A stretch of 64,000 nucleotides of DNA from assembly GCA_037178625.1 (NCBI GenBank), contig CM074148.1:682001-746000 (forward strand), given 5' to 3'. Each line of letters begins with the position of its first letter. Within the stretch, counting starts at the first letter, position 1. Shown here piece by piece: positions 51,135 through 62,389 of the stretch. The translations under genes and the position numbers were made by a program. The notes under the pieces are model-generated. The model was not told the origin of the DNA and did not search any database. It saw only the letters and a list, made by a program, of their open reading frames with translations. Source of the stretch: Skeletonema tropicum (lineage: Eukaryota; Bacillariophyta; Thalassiosirophyceae; Thalassiosirales; Thalassiosiraceae).

Positions 51135-53378
51135 ATGAATACGAGTGATGCTTCTGAGCAATCTGAATCTGGATGCCCCCCTCCCCCTCCCGCCAGCAAT
51201 AATGGGAGTGTACATGAAGACGTCGAGGTTGTATCTGGTGCTGGTGACAATATCATTGGTTATATCAACAGCATGCTCTTTACCAGTGTAGGTGTAGATC
51301 CCGAGACCTCAGGCCTACAGAGCGATGATGGCTCAGATAATGAAACTGCAGTAGCAGAAAATCCTCGACATGGGCTTTGGAACTGGAACTGGAACTGGAA
51401 TGCAATGTCAAAGTGTGTCAGTGCTGCTGTAGTGTTGACATTGGTTGTCACTGGAACAGGAATTGGCATTCGGGAGAGTGAGAATCAAAAGATCAAGGCA
51501 AACCAAGCTGCTGCTATCACGAGCAAGGCCTCCAAAGCCAAAGCGCGAAAGTCGAAAGATCATATCTTGTGGGCCGGCAGTGGAGGAGGGTTGGGAGCCA
51601 TGGTAGCACAATCGGCATATGCTCAAGTCTTTTCCAACCTTGGTATTCTCGGAGGACAGGATGACACGAAGCCTCAAATCAAGGTGATTGATGGGACCGC
51701 CGGATCAAGCTGGTTCACTTCCCAATTCGCATTCAGTCAAAATTACTTCGACGCAGTTGTCAATGGAGACGCCACCTCACTTGGTCAATTTACCGAAGCA
51801 TGGATGAATGCCTATGCTACTACTCAATCCGATATTCCGCCTACCTGTGGTCCACTTCAAGCCTTGTGTGAGAGTGCCTCCGCCGGTCCTTTCTCTGGAA
51901 TCGTATCCCTCATCCCTTTCGCGCTCTACTACAATCAATCATCATGGTCTGAAGTTGCGTACGCCATATATGAGGCGGCTTCCACCTTGGCTTACGACGA
52001 ATCCGAATATGTTATCGGTCAAGGCTTCTTCTTCAGAAAAGCTGGCTGACTTGAGAGGAGTAGATGTTTGCTTTCACTTGTCGCTTTTGCCCAATGCACG
52101 TGCACGTGATGCTGATACGATCACTTATCTTGCCAAGGATCACCACAATGTGTCTTCTTCCTACACTGTGCCTCTTCCTTATGACTACTGTATTGGCGAC
52201 ACCGATGAGGAATGGCTACCTAGCACCTTCCCTGGTGGAAATGTCTACAACATCAACAAAGATGCCTCCTTCGCCAACTCCAATGTTGTCAAGGGCTTCC
52301 CGATGTTGCCACCCCAGGAATCAGACGGATTGTATGTCACTCCAGAACACGACGAGGGTTCCGATGAATCAATTGTTAGTCTGTCACCGATAGAAATGTC
52401 TGCACCATTTGGAAATGATCCTACCGCCCTACAGCTTAGTGTCGCCGCATCTGCCGCTTTGGGGTACATAACCGCAGACGCACCATCATACTTTGCTCAA
52501 TACTTTTCCATCCAATATTTTGGAATTGATAATTCGCCTGATCTAACCACAGAACAAAAGACGGTGTTCAAGACTGTTCTCAACCAGTTCCAAGAGTTTC
52601 TATGGTCGACTGGATTTATGGCCAACGCAGCTACTAATGGTGGATGGACCAAACCCAATCCTAATACCATGCCCCCAGCGACTGAATCGGACTATTGGTT
52701 CACCGATGGTGAATTTACGGATGGACCAGCCGCCGCACAAGCAATTGCACGTTACCAGCATCGATATGGTACATCCAATCCCATCAAACTCATCATCTCC
52801 AATCATAATCATAATTCTGTCTCCGCAACCCGAAACTATGAAAACATTCTTGATTACTTTAGCTACAGTGAGAATGAAGGGAAAGAACCAGGAGACTTTG
52901 TTTGGCCAATGGGTGTGCTCCCTCAGATGAGTAAGCAGATTTTTGGAGAGGCTCTTTCTGCCGAGGATCTAGATGGATAAATGGGGCCTGTGATTGGGAC
53001 CGACTTAGACTTAACCATGGCAGTTTTGCCCGTGGCTACTACTATTGACAATGGTGAGGGTCTTGTGCTTGTGTGTTTGCTCTTACTTCTTTTTGCTATG
53101 TCATCTATGTACATTTATTGAATGGGTTGAATTGATCATTGTTCCTTCTACACATACACATACACTAAATAGAACCATACGGAGTAAAGGCAGGACAGAA
53201 ATTGTCCATCGCCGTGATCAACTTAAACTCCAATATTCCAACCTTTGTATTTGGCGCGGCAATTGAAGCGTCAACGCCTGGTCTCGTTCTCGTCGCCTTG
53301 GCTGAAGGTATTGCTTCAAGTGAAGATCTTTCGGATAAGGTTGCCGCCTTTGTTGGTATTTCTGATTCAACCTCTTAG
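51135..53378 (+). pseudogene. cPLA2/patatin-like phospholipase, copy 2 (decayed)
   Basis: Same layout as the copy at 59764: MNTSDASEQ N-terminus, membrane segment (SAAVVLTLVVTGTGIGI), lipase domain, intron 53054-53172, last exon to 53378. Defects: a 1-nt insertion near 52003 (GACGAATCCG versus GACGATCCG) and a stop at 52978 replacing GLFEP. Catalytic positions are also changed: GGGLGAM (Arg lost), VIDGTAGSSW (nucleophile Ser to Ala) and FTDGEFTDG (DGG to DGE). The protein would be inactive even without the frame breaks. Confidence 0.88.
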
Positions 53379-53573
53379 AGAGAGTGTGTGTGTAACTTGG
53401 CCTTCGGGCATTACACGTCTTTCCCAACGAATGGACTAACAAGTCCGCGGGCAGTGCTCGTGCAACACCTAGGCGCTTGCTGTTATAGAAATAAAAGACT
53501 ATACTAAACCCCACACTTGAATATCCAGCTAGCCAACCCCTTTATACACTATCCTCGACAGACAACAGCGATT

Positions 53574-54238
53574 TCACCTCAGACTCAGACGCGGCTCCAG
53601 ATACAATAGAAGAGGCATCCTCTTCCCTCTCCGGGTCCGCCTCAAAAGGGTGCTCCCATCACCATGGTGTTTGCTGGTACCACGTTGTCTCTCACCATCC
53701 CTACAAAGATCCAGAATCGGGCGGTCCCTGATGTATGCCCCAACAGTCTTCCTCCGTTTTTCGATGTACTCCGTCAAAGTATACAGCCCAACCTCCTCAA
53801 ACAACTCCTTCTTATCCGGATACCTCCACTCTCCAGTCCGTTCGTTCTTCTTAGGTCGATTCTTGCGTGCCATGCGGCAAGCAGCTCGATAGTAGAAGCC
53901 TTCCAGACACCGCAACGCCGAATCCGTCAATACCCAAGTCTCACTCCCATACAAAAGCACTGCCTGCACGACTGCCTTAAAAACATACCGCAAACCCTGG
54001 GTTTCATGTTCTCGCTACGCAGGAGACGAGATATCATTTTCCACGCCTTTCGGGCCTTGGTCAGATTACTCCGAATCGCCTGCGTGTCAGTATCATCCAT
54101 CGACATGAGTCGACCAAGATACTTAAACACCTCCACCCGTTCGAGGTCCTCTCCATACGACTTTGGTTGTGAGTTGTGACCGGCGACGTGACGTATTTTG
54201 CGTAAGAAAGAATAAATCTTGCAAGATTCCTTACGCAA
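53574..54238 (-). pseudogene. Non-LTR (LINE) reverse transcriptase fragment, C-terminal
   Basis: The minus strand reads VEVFKYLGRLMSMDDTDTQA, then after a 1-nt shift at a T-run near 53990 FKAVVQAVLLYGSETWVLT and FYYRAACRMARKNRP. These are the typical post-RT segments of LINE ORF2 (YLG; LLYGSETW; R-M-x). The RT core is missing, so it is a 5'-truncated, frameshifted copy inserted in the phospholipase array. Confidence 0.82.
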
Positions 54239-54499
54239 AATGGCCGTTTTGTGTAAGGAATCTTGAAAAAATTCCCACGTAGGAATTGGTAAAGAAAATC
54301 ATTGTCTCATTTTCACAGAAGATTTTCACCCATGAACTTTATTTTGTTAGATATCGTGTGTGATTATTCGAGATAAGATTCAATTCTTCACACCACGTAA
54401 GTATGATGTACTTATCAATTCTTCACACCACGCACCAGAACCTTCACACTTTCTGGCTTGCCGAATGAAGAGAACTGACCGCAATGTCGCGGAGGTTCA

Positions 54500-55593
54500 C
54501 TTATCAACTTCAATACAGAGAGACATATGTAGACTTGCGTTTGGCGCGAGTTCACCGTGCGTGTATTTGAATTTGAATCTAGAAAGAAGAAAGAATCATT
54601 GCTTCCCGGGTGCGACACGCGACACAACAAATTCAGGTAAGTACGCACAGTGCTTGCACAACAACATAAGTATTTGAAAACGTTGGCATTGGCATCGCCA
54701 TTTTTTTCATTGCAAGGCAAGGTGTGTAGGTGTAGGCGTCGTAGAGTGTGTTTCCCTGCATCCATCATTCAGCATTAGACCCTGAGTATGAGTGCGAAGG
54801 CAATATAGGTAAGTTCTTCTACTTCTAGTCTTTCGAATCCAGATTTGAAAGGATGCAATTTGCCGATGCAATTTGTATTCTTCCCTGGGCTAACTTTCGC
54901 TAATACTTTTATCCCCTACCCCTAACTGCAGCAGCAATAGTCGTCTGTATGAACTACTAGCCCTACCAAAATATCTTTCAGCGTCAGCTGCTTCTCTCGC
55001 TCATGCTCATGGCGAAGGCGGGCGGTTAGGTTTAGGTGGATAGCATGATGGCCGTACAGACATCAACTTTACCGTTCCATCCTTCTTGACCTCGCTCGCT
55101 CGGCCTCGGCATATAATATTATACACGGGGCGGGAAAGACGTATCATTGCCCCATCACACTAACACTAACCATACTTCTCGTTCAATTTCAATCTCGTCA
55201 TCATCATTTTCATTCATATCCATATCTTCAATGTGACGTGTCGTTGACAGATTTTCTTTTCCTTCTTCTACTTATAACTTCCATCACAGGTATTAGCTGT
55301 TATCTCATTCGGAGCATAGATAGGTAAGTGCAGTGCCCAATACTGTGTACGTTGTACGATTGTAATGATAATGCTTTAAAGGCCTAGGCATCTTCGGTGT
55401 GTTTGTTTGATCAGCTGTGTGCGAATGAGAAATGAGATCATTTGATCAACTTCTTCGTATATCACTTTGATACACTATTGCACAATCAATGCGCGCTAAC
55501 TTCTTCTCCTTCTCGTTTCATCATGTATTATATCTCTTTTATTACATTACCACAGTACAGGTACAGTGAGTCTCTATCTCTATCGAATCAAAT
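54500..55593 (+). promoter_or_regulatory. Duplicated phospholipase 5' region (before truncated copy at 55594)
   Basis: Homologous to 50130-51134 and 58450-59763, including the TATA-like CGGCATATAATATTATACACGGGG (about 55105-55128) and the leader intron signals. It drives only a 5' gene stub. Confidence 0.6.
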
Positions 55594-55659
55594 ATGAATA
55601 CGAGTGATGCTTCTGAGCAACCCGAATCTGGATGCCCCCCTCCCCCTCCCGCCAGCAAT
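55594..55659 (+). pseudogene. 5' stub of a phospholipase gene (first ~22 codons)
   Basis: MNTSDASEQPESGCPPPPPA matches the start of copies 2 and 3. Homology then stops at AGCAATAA and unrelated sequence follows (AACCCTATTTGCTCTCAC). The frame runs on by chance to 55833. Confidence 0.85.
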
Positions 55660-55728
55660 AAACCCTATTTGCTCTCACTTCTCTGTTTTACACGTACCAA
55701 CAAAACTACTTTGGCGTGCCAACCTGTT

Positions 55729-55845
55729 AGAGTAGAGAGTAGTTCCGCGCCAGCCGACCACACGAAAGTGATGCCATCGCCAAAACTTGGCAGCAGAGCT
55801 TCACCATTTGAGCTCATTATTTGCGTATTGTAGGTACTTAACACT
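55729..55845 (+). repeat. Direct repeat unit 1 (partner at 56752-56868)
   Basis: TGTTAGAGTAGAGAGTAGTTC ... GCAGAGCTTCACCAT ... GAGCTCATTATTTGCGTA ... GGTACTTAA recurs about 1 kb on with small indels. The TG start and spacing resemble a small LTR pair around decayed sequence. No primer-binding site or pol domain was confirmed. Confidence 0.55.
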
Positions 55846-56751
55846 ATGTACCAGAGAGTGGCGGGAGCCAAAAAAAATTTTTACTAACAAAAGTGCTAGT
55901 AATCATGGCGTCCAAAAAATCACTATATTGGCAAGAGCGTTTAGCATGTTATCAGAGCAATTTGAACGACCGCTCTCTTTTGCAATCAATTCAGCATGTC
56001 TTCTTCTATCGGAAAATAATCAATCTATAGTTTATACTCACAATATTGGCCTCAGCCTAATCATTTTCCTACCTCACCAAAATTGGCCATATCTGCATAT
56101 TTACTAGGGAACTAAGAGTAGCAAACTTTGGTGTGATAGTGTTCATTGATGCAAAAGGCTATAACCCGAGGTCAAAACACCATTGAACTACAAAACCGGC
56201 CGAATGACACAAGTGCCGACGATACGATATGTATTATCCAATGCACATAACGTCAACGCTACTAAGCGCTACCAGACTTTAGACCATCCACATCGACAAC
56301 CTAGTCCACACTAAGAGTCCAGTCCAAACGGAGCTACAGCGGATCAGGGAACAGTTGCAGCTCGGCATCGAAACGATACACCTACGGAGCGACAGACAAG
56401 AACGGTAGAGGTCGCAAACTGCGCACATAAAACCTCAACCACGTCAAGTGAGCAAACCGAATAAGAATCCAGATGTGATGAAAAACAAGCAGTGTTGGCA
56501 AAATATATCTGTGCCGAAGATCCTAACACTTCAATGGGTGGCGAGAGCATAGACCGTGGCATAGGCACGGAGAATGCGTCACCTCAAAGGGTGCCAAAAT
56601 CTTGGACTACGGAGGGAGATGATGACGGAATGAAAACAGGTCGCAACAAATTGCAAACAGAACGAACAAGACATAGAAATGGTAAGACACATGAAACAGA
56701 ATGAAAGAGCAAGTCGAACCAGCAGCATCGTGGGTCAGCTGAAAGGGTGTG

Positions 56752-56868
56752 TTAGAGTAGAGAGTAGTTCCTCTATCTGGCGCGCCAGCCGACCACACGA
56801 AAGTGATGCCATCGCCAAAACTTGGCAGCAGAGCTTCACCATGAGCTCATTATTTGCGTAGGTACTTA
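56752..56868 (+). repeat. Direct repeat unit 2 (partner at 55729-55845)
   Basis: Same blocks as unit 1, with an extra CTCTATCTGGCGC insertion. It lies outside the part of the duplication visible at the window end. Confidence 0.55.
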
Positions 56869-58052
56869 ATTGTATTAAGAGTCTACTAGATCATTCACAC
56901 AGGTCTTTAGCACAGCCGTCTCTCCGGGGGACAATGGCTAAGCCTTAATCTACGCGCGAGTAATCATCTTGGAGAAGATGAGAATCAGCACAAACTAGAA
57001 CTTGTTGAGAAGTGGCAAGGGAACGAGTCTGGTTTAGACGATTCATTGGTGCTACATTACAATCTGTCGACGGAGCAGCAAACAGTAACAACGACCTTGC
57101 ATACTGATGTGTCCGTATCAACAGTGAGGATGAGGATGCCGGAGGTGATGTTGTAAAGAAGATCTAAAGGGACCAAACTTCTCCGGCGGCAATGTCCAAA
57201 AATGCAGATCACTTCTCAAAAGATAATGACATTATTAGAAATGATTCTTAATAGAAGAGAAAAATTACTGTTACGTTTAATGTTTTTGATAGCGACAGTA
57301 GTGAATACAACCCCAATGATGATGATGATGAAGAAGAGTCCATGAGCAAGATCCTACCGAAAGAAGATTGCAATCGAGCTCAAATATGTGTTATCGTAAT
57401 TTGGTCGTGCGGTAACATCATCTCTCATATTCAACGGGTTTCCCAAGACTCGCGTGAATGGAAATGCATTTTGCGCATTTAATGCGTAAGTTTGCAGGAG
57501 ACATTGATAAGTTGATTGAACATTGGGTTGAGCACCACCATCAAATAATGGCCATGGTTTGATATGAATTGGATAAACCAGCGATAGAGAGCAAAAACCT
57601 GATAATTCATTCAAACCGTGGATGCACTTTTCTCATCTGGAAGTTGCCAAGCGTCTTGAGCAAATCATTAATAACATCAAGCGGAAGACTTCGGGAGCAG
57701 TAGTCAGTATAGTAGCTGTAGCAGCTGCCGAGGAGACAAAATGTGTCAAGATTGAGCGCAGAGACGGTTATGTCAATCGTTCACTCGAACAACAGGCTAC
57801 CGAGGGCAATCATACGGTTCAGGGAGCTGGTGCGGCAGCATTCACATAGTAGAGATCAATTGCATCATGGTGAGGATCTCTCTAGTTTTTCTTCGGAAGA
57901 GGGAAAAAGTACAGCCGAACCCCATCATTTTTCATTTTAACATAGGAATTGGTATATCAATTTTGGCGGGAATTTTCTTGGCGCTCGTTGGGGGCGCTTC
58001 ACGGAGTGACCTGATTATTTCTCTTCATTGCGATGTTCTCTATCAAACGGGA
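56869..58052. other. Decayed sequence without an intact gene
   Basis: Broken coding-like stretches on the plus strand (for example 57622-57849) with frequent stops and no recognised family. The last 40 bases (CATTGCGATGTTCTC...AAACGGG) resemble the right end of segment A. Confidence 0.35.
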
Positions 58053-59763
58053 AGTGCTCGAGAAAACTCATTCTGGAGTCACGTAAAAGTCTTTTCTCAC
58101 GATTCTTCCTGTTCCTGCGCATTCAAACTTGGGGGAGGCAGCTCTGCGAGACTCGCGAACATAAGTACAAATCTAAGATAGGAGGATTTAGATCTAAGTA
58201 GATAAGTGTAGTATGTAAGTACCCAGTGTAGTGCGTTGCGCGTAGAGATCTACAGTCGTTTGAGACATCTGTGTCACTCATTCAGCCTAAGTATCGATCA
58301 AGCGTGGCCACGTGGCCATACGGTAAAACCGATCGAGCATATTATGTACCAGATATAGTACCGTATTAAACTTCTCTACCGGAGTTTTCAGTCCCGGTTT
58401 CGTCGCCAAAAATTTCTGAAGTGACAAACACAGGCGGTGGAGTCTAACTAATTGTGACATCACTCGCGAGTGAACCGTGCGTGTATTTGAATCTGAAGAT
58501 GAAGAAAGAAGAAAGAAGAAAGAATCATTGCTTCCCAGGTGCGTGACAAGCGACAAAACAAATTCGGGTACGCGGGTGCTTGAACAACAACATAGCATTT
58601 AGACCACTTCCCTGAAACTTAATTTTGGCCACCATGGCCCAAAGCTAGAGGATTTTACTAACAAAATTGTGAAAAAATCGTTCTGTAGTCACAGAATTTG
58701 GAAAAGTGGGGAAATATCACAAAATGATCACATAGCCCAATGGGCGTGCCCGCTGTGGAAAGGCCAATTTGAATCTGAAGAAAGAAGAAAGAAGAAAGAA
58801 TCATTGCTTCCCAGGTGCGTGACACACGACAAAACAAATTCAGGTACGCGGGTGCTTGCACAACAACATAAATATTATTTGAAATAGTTGGCATTGGCAT
58901 CGCCATTTTTTTATTGCAAGGTGTGTATGGCGTCGTAGAGTGTGTTTCCCTGCATTAGACCCTGCTAGTATAGGTAAGTTCTTCTAGTTCTAGTCTTTCG
59001 AATTCAGATTTGAAAGGATGCAATTTGCCGATGCAATTTGTATTCTTCCCTGGGCTAACTTTCGCTAATACTTTTATCCCCTACCCCTAACTGCAGCAGC
59101 AATAGTCGTCTGTATGAACTACTAGCTACTAGTCCTACCAAAAATATCTATCAGCGTCAGCTGCTTCTCCTTCTCTCGCTCATGGCGAAGGCGGGCGGTT
59201 AGGTTTAGGTGGATAGCATGATGGCCGTACAGGACACATTAACTTCACCGATCCATCCTTCTTGACGTCGCTCACTCGGCCTCGGCATATATATACTATA
59301 CACTATACACGGGGCGGGAAAGACATACCCTTGCCCCATCACACTAACACTAACCATATTTCTCGTTCAATCTCGTCATTATCGTTTTCATTCATATCCA
59401 TATCTTCAATGTGACATGTCGTTGACAGACTTTCTTTTCCTTCTTCTACTAATAACTTCCATCACAGGTATTAGCTGTTATCTCATTCGGAGCGTAGGTA
59501 GGTAAGTGCAGTGCCCAATACTGTGTACTTTGTACGATTATAATGATGATGCTCTAAGGCCTAGGCATACTTCGGCTTCGGTGTGCTTGTTTGATCAGCT
59601 GTGTGAATGAGAAATGAGATCATTTGATCAACTTCTTCGTATATCACTTTGATATACTATTGCATAATCAATGCGCGCTAACTTCTTCTCCTTCTCGTTT
59701 CATCGTGTATTATATCTCTTTTATTACATTACCACAGTACAGTGAGTCTCTATCGAATCAAAT
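58053..59763 (+). promoter_or_regulatory. 5' region of phospholipase copy 3
   Basis: Homologous to 46434-46861 plus 50116-51134, without the hAT insertion. It holds a local duplication (about 58480-58590 and 58771-58870, GAAGAAAGAATCATTGCTTCCCAGG), a TATA-like CATATATATACTATACAC (~59287) and leader intron signals (GTAAGT near 59501 to CCACAG near 59735). Confidence 0.55.
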
Positions 59764-61970
59764 ATGAATACGAGTGATGCTTCTGAGCAATCTGAATCTG
59801 GATGCCCCCCTCCCCCTCCCGCCAGCAATAATGGGAGTGTACATGAAGACGTCGAGGTTGTATCTGGTGCTGGTGACAATATCATTGGTTATATCAACAG
59901 CATGCTCTTTACCAGTGTAGGTGTAGATCCCGAGACAGGCCTACAGAGCGATGATGGCTCAGATGATGAAACTGCAGTAGCAGAAAATCCTCGTCATGGG
60001 CTTTGGAACTGGAATGCAATGTCAAAGTGTGTCAGTGCTGCTGTAGTGTTGGCATTGGTTGTCACTGGAACAGGAATTGGCATCCGGGAGAGTGAGAATC
60101 AAAAGATCAAGGCAAACCAAGCTGCTGCTATCACGAGCAAGGCCTCCAAAGCCAACGCGCGAAAGTCGAAATCGTCGAAAGATCATATCTTGTGGGCAGG
60201 CAGTGGAGGAGGGTGGGGAGCCATGGTAGCACAATCGGCATATGCTCAAGTCTTTTCCAACCTTGGTATTCTCGGAGGACATGATGACACGAAGCCTAAA
60301 ATCAAGGTGATTGATGTGACCTCCGGATCAAGCTGGTTCACTTCCCAATTCGCATTCAGTCAAAATTACTTCGACGCAGTTGTCAATGGAGACGCCACCT
60401 CACTTGGTCAATTTACCGAAGCATGGATGAATGCCTATGCTACTACTCAATCCAATATTCCGCCCACCTGTGGTCCACTTCAAGACTTATGTGACATGGG
60501 TGCCTCCGCCGGTGCACTCTCTGGAATCGTATCCCTCATCCCATTGGCGCTCTACTACAATCAATCATGGTCTGAAATTGTCTACGCCATGTACGAGGCG
60601 GCTTCCACCTTGGCTTACGACGATCCGAATATGTTATCGGTCAAGGCTTCTTCTTCAGAAAAGCTGGCTGACTTGAGAGGAGTAGATGTTTGCTTTCACT
60701 TGTCGCTTTTGCCCAATGCACGTGCACGTGATGCTGATACGATCACTTATCTTGCCAAGGATCACCACAATGTGTCTTCTTCCTACACTGTGCCTCTTCC
60801 TTATGACTACTGTATTGGCGACACCGATGAGGAATGGCTACCTAGCACCTTCCCTGGTGGAAATGTCTACAACATCAACAAAGATGCCTCCTTCGCCAAC
60901 TCCAATGTTGTCAAGGGCTTCCCGATGTTGCCACCCCAGGAATCAGACGGATTGTATGTCACTCCAGAACACGACGAGGGTTCCGATGAATCAATTGTTA
61001 GTCTGTCACCGAAAAAAATGTCTGCACCATTTGGAAATGATCCTACCGCCCTACAGCTTAGTGTCGCCGCATCTGCCTCTTTGGGGTACATATCCGCAGA
61101 CGCACCATCATTCTTCGCTCAATACTTTTCCATCCAATATTTTGGAATTGATAATTCGCCTGATCTAACACCAGAACAAAAGACGGTGTTCAAGACTGGT
61201 CTCAACCAGTTCCAAGAGTTTCTATGGTCAACTGGATTTTTGGCCAACGCAGCTACTAATAGTGGATGGACCGAACCTAATCCTAATACCATGCCCCCAG
61301 CGACTGAATCGGACTATTGGTTCACCGATGGTGGACATACGGATATTCTAGCCGCCGCACAAGCAATTGCACGTTACCAGCATCGATATGGTACATCCAA
61401 TCCTATCAAACTCATCATCTCCAATCAGAATTCTGTCTCCGACACCCGAAACTATGAACACATTCTTGAATACTTTAGCTACAGTGAGAATGAAGGGAAA
61501 GAACCAGGAGACTTTGTTTGGCCAATGGGTGCGCTCCCTCGGGTGAGTAAGCAGATTTTTGGAGAGGCTCTTTCTGCCGAGGATCTAGATGGATTGTTTG
61601 AGCCTGTAATTGGGACCGACTTAACCATGGCTGTCTTGCCCGTGGCTACTACTCTTGACAATGGTGAGGGTCTTGTGCTTGTGTGCTTGCTCTTACTTCT
61701 TTTTGCTATATATATTTATTGAAATGGTTGAATTAATCATTGTTCCTTCTACACATACACATACGCTAAACAGAACCATACGGAGTAAAGGCAGGACAGC
61801 AAGTGTCCATCGCCGTGATCAACTTAAACTCCAACATTCCATCCTTTGTACTTGGCGCGGCAATTCAAGTGTTCACGCCTGGTCTCGTCGCCTTGGCTGA
61901 AGGTATTGCATCAAGTACAGATCTTTCGGATAAGGTTGCCGCCTTTGTTGGTATTGATACAACCCCCTAG
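59764..61970 (+). CDS. cPLA2/patatin-like phospholipase, copy 3 (698 aa, two exons)
   Basis: Exons 59764-61663 and 61774-61970 (intron GTGAG...ACAG, 110 nt); frame intact. N-terminal acidic/Pro-rich region of about 80 residues; membrane segment (SAAVVLALVVTGTGIGI, ~84-100); Lys-rich stretch; then the lipase domain. Catalytic blocks are GSGGGWGAMVAQS (family Arg replaced by Gly), VIDVTSGSSWF (Ser kept, preceding Gly replaced) and FTDGGHTDIL (DGG kept). The C-terminus stops at DTTP, while remnants of the hydrophobic tail seen in copy 1 persist out of frame at 61980-62045. It is probably a type II membrane protein. Activity is uncertain because two supporting positions of the active site are changed. 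Confidence 0.85.
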
Positions 61971-62054
61971 AGAGTACAAGTCCTGCTCGTAGAAAGTCGT
62001 GGGAGTTGAAAAGTGCTTTTGATCGTTCTCCTCATTCTGCCTCTAATTATTATT

Positions 62055-62383
62055 TAGAGCTGCTGAATTTGAATCGTATTTGTGTTTTGAGTCGGAGGAT
62101 ACATAAAATTAGACTGTACATTGACTCACAGCTGTGAACATGGCCGCTATATATATATATACATTGCGTAGATACTTTTTAGACGAAGTAGTAATCGTCA
62201 ACATCTTGGCTTGCATCATCTCTATACATCTCAATACTTGGACGTCTTCTCCTCCACCAAAGTAAACCGTCCAATCTCTCTCCACTGCTTCACCCCCTCC
62301 AAACAACTTGGATAGGTCCATACCACTGCGATTTCTGTGCATGTAAAGTTTGGTGGACATTCCAACACAAAGCTCTCCTTTCC
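62055..62383 (+). repeat. 3' flank shared with phospholipase copy 1 (30316-30660)
   Basis: Homology to the copy 1 flank ends at CTCTCCTTTCC, directly before GAGGCCGTATAATATT, the left junction of the 62390 duplication. Confidence 0.7.
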
Positions 62384-62389
62384 GAGGCC

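Larger units (their letters stand above)
55112..56722 (+). repeat. Near-identical duplication, copy 1 (copy 2 at 62390-64000)
   Basis: 1.61 kb from ATAATATTATACACGGGG onward is essentially identical to 62390-64000; one difference seen is TATGTACC versus TATGCACC. It contains the truncated 5' stub and the unrelated downstream sequence. The true right end of the duplication lies beyond the window. Confidence 0.95.

Noticed and set aside
54191..54236. Short inverted repeat ATTTTGCGTAAG ... CTTACGCAAAAT
   Set aside because: A hairpin of about 46 bases at the edge of the LINE fragment; too short to call an element and no duplication seen.
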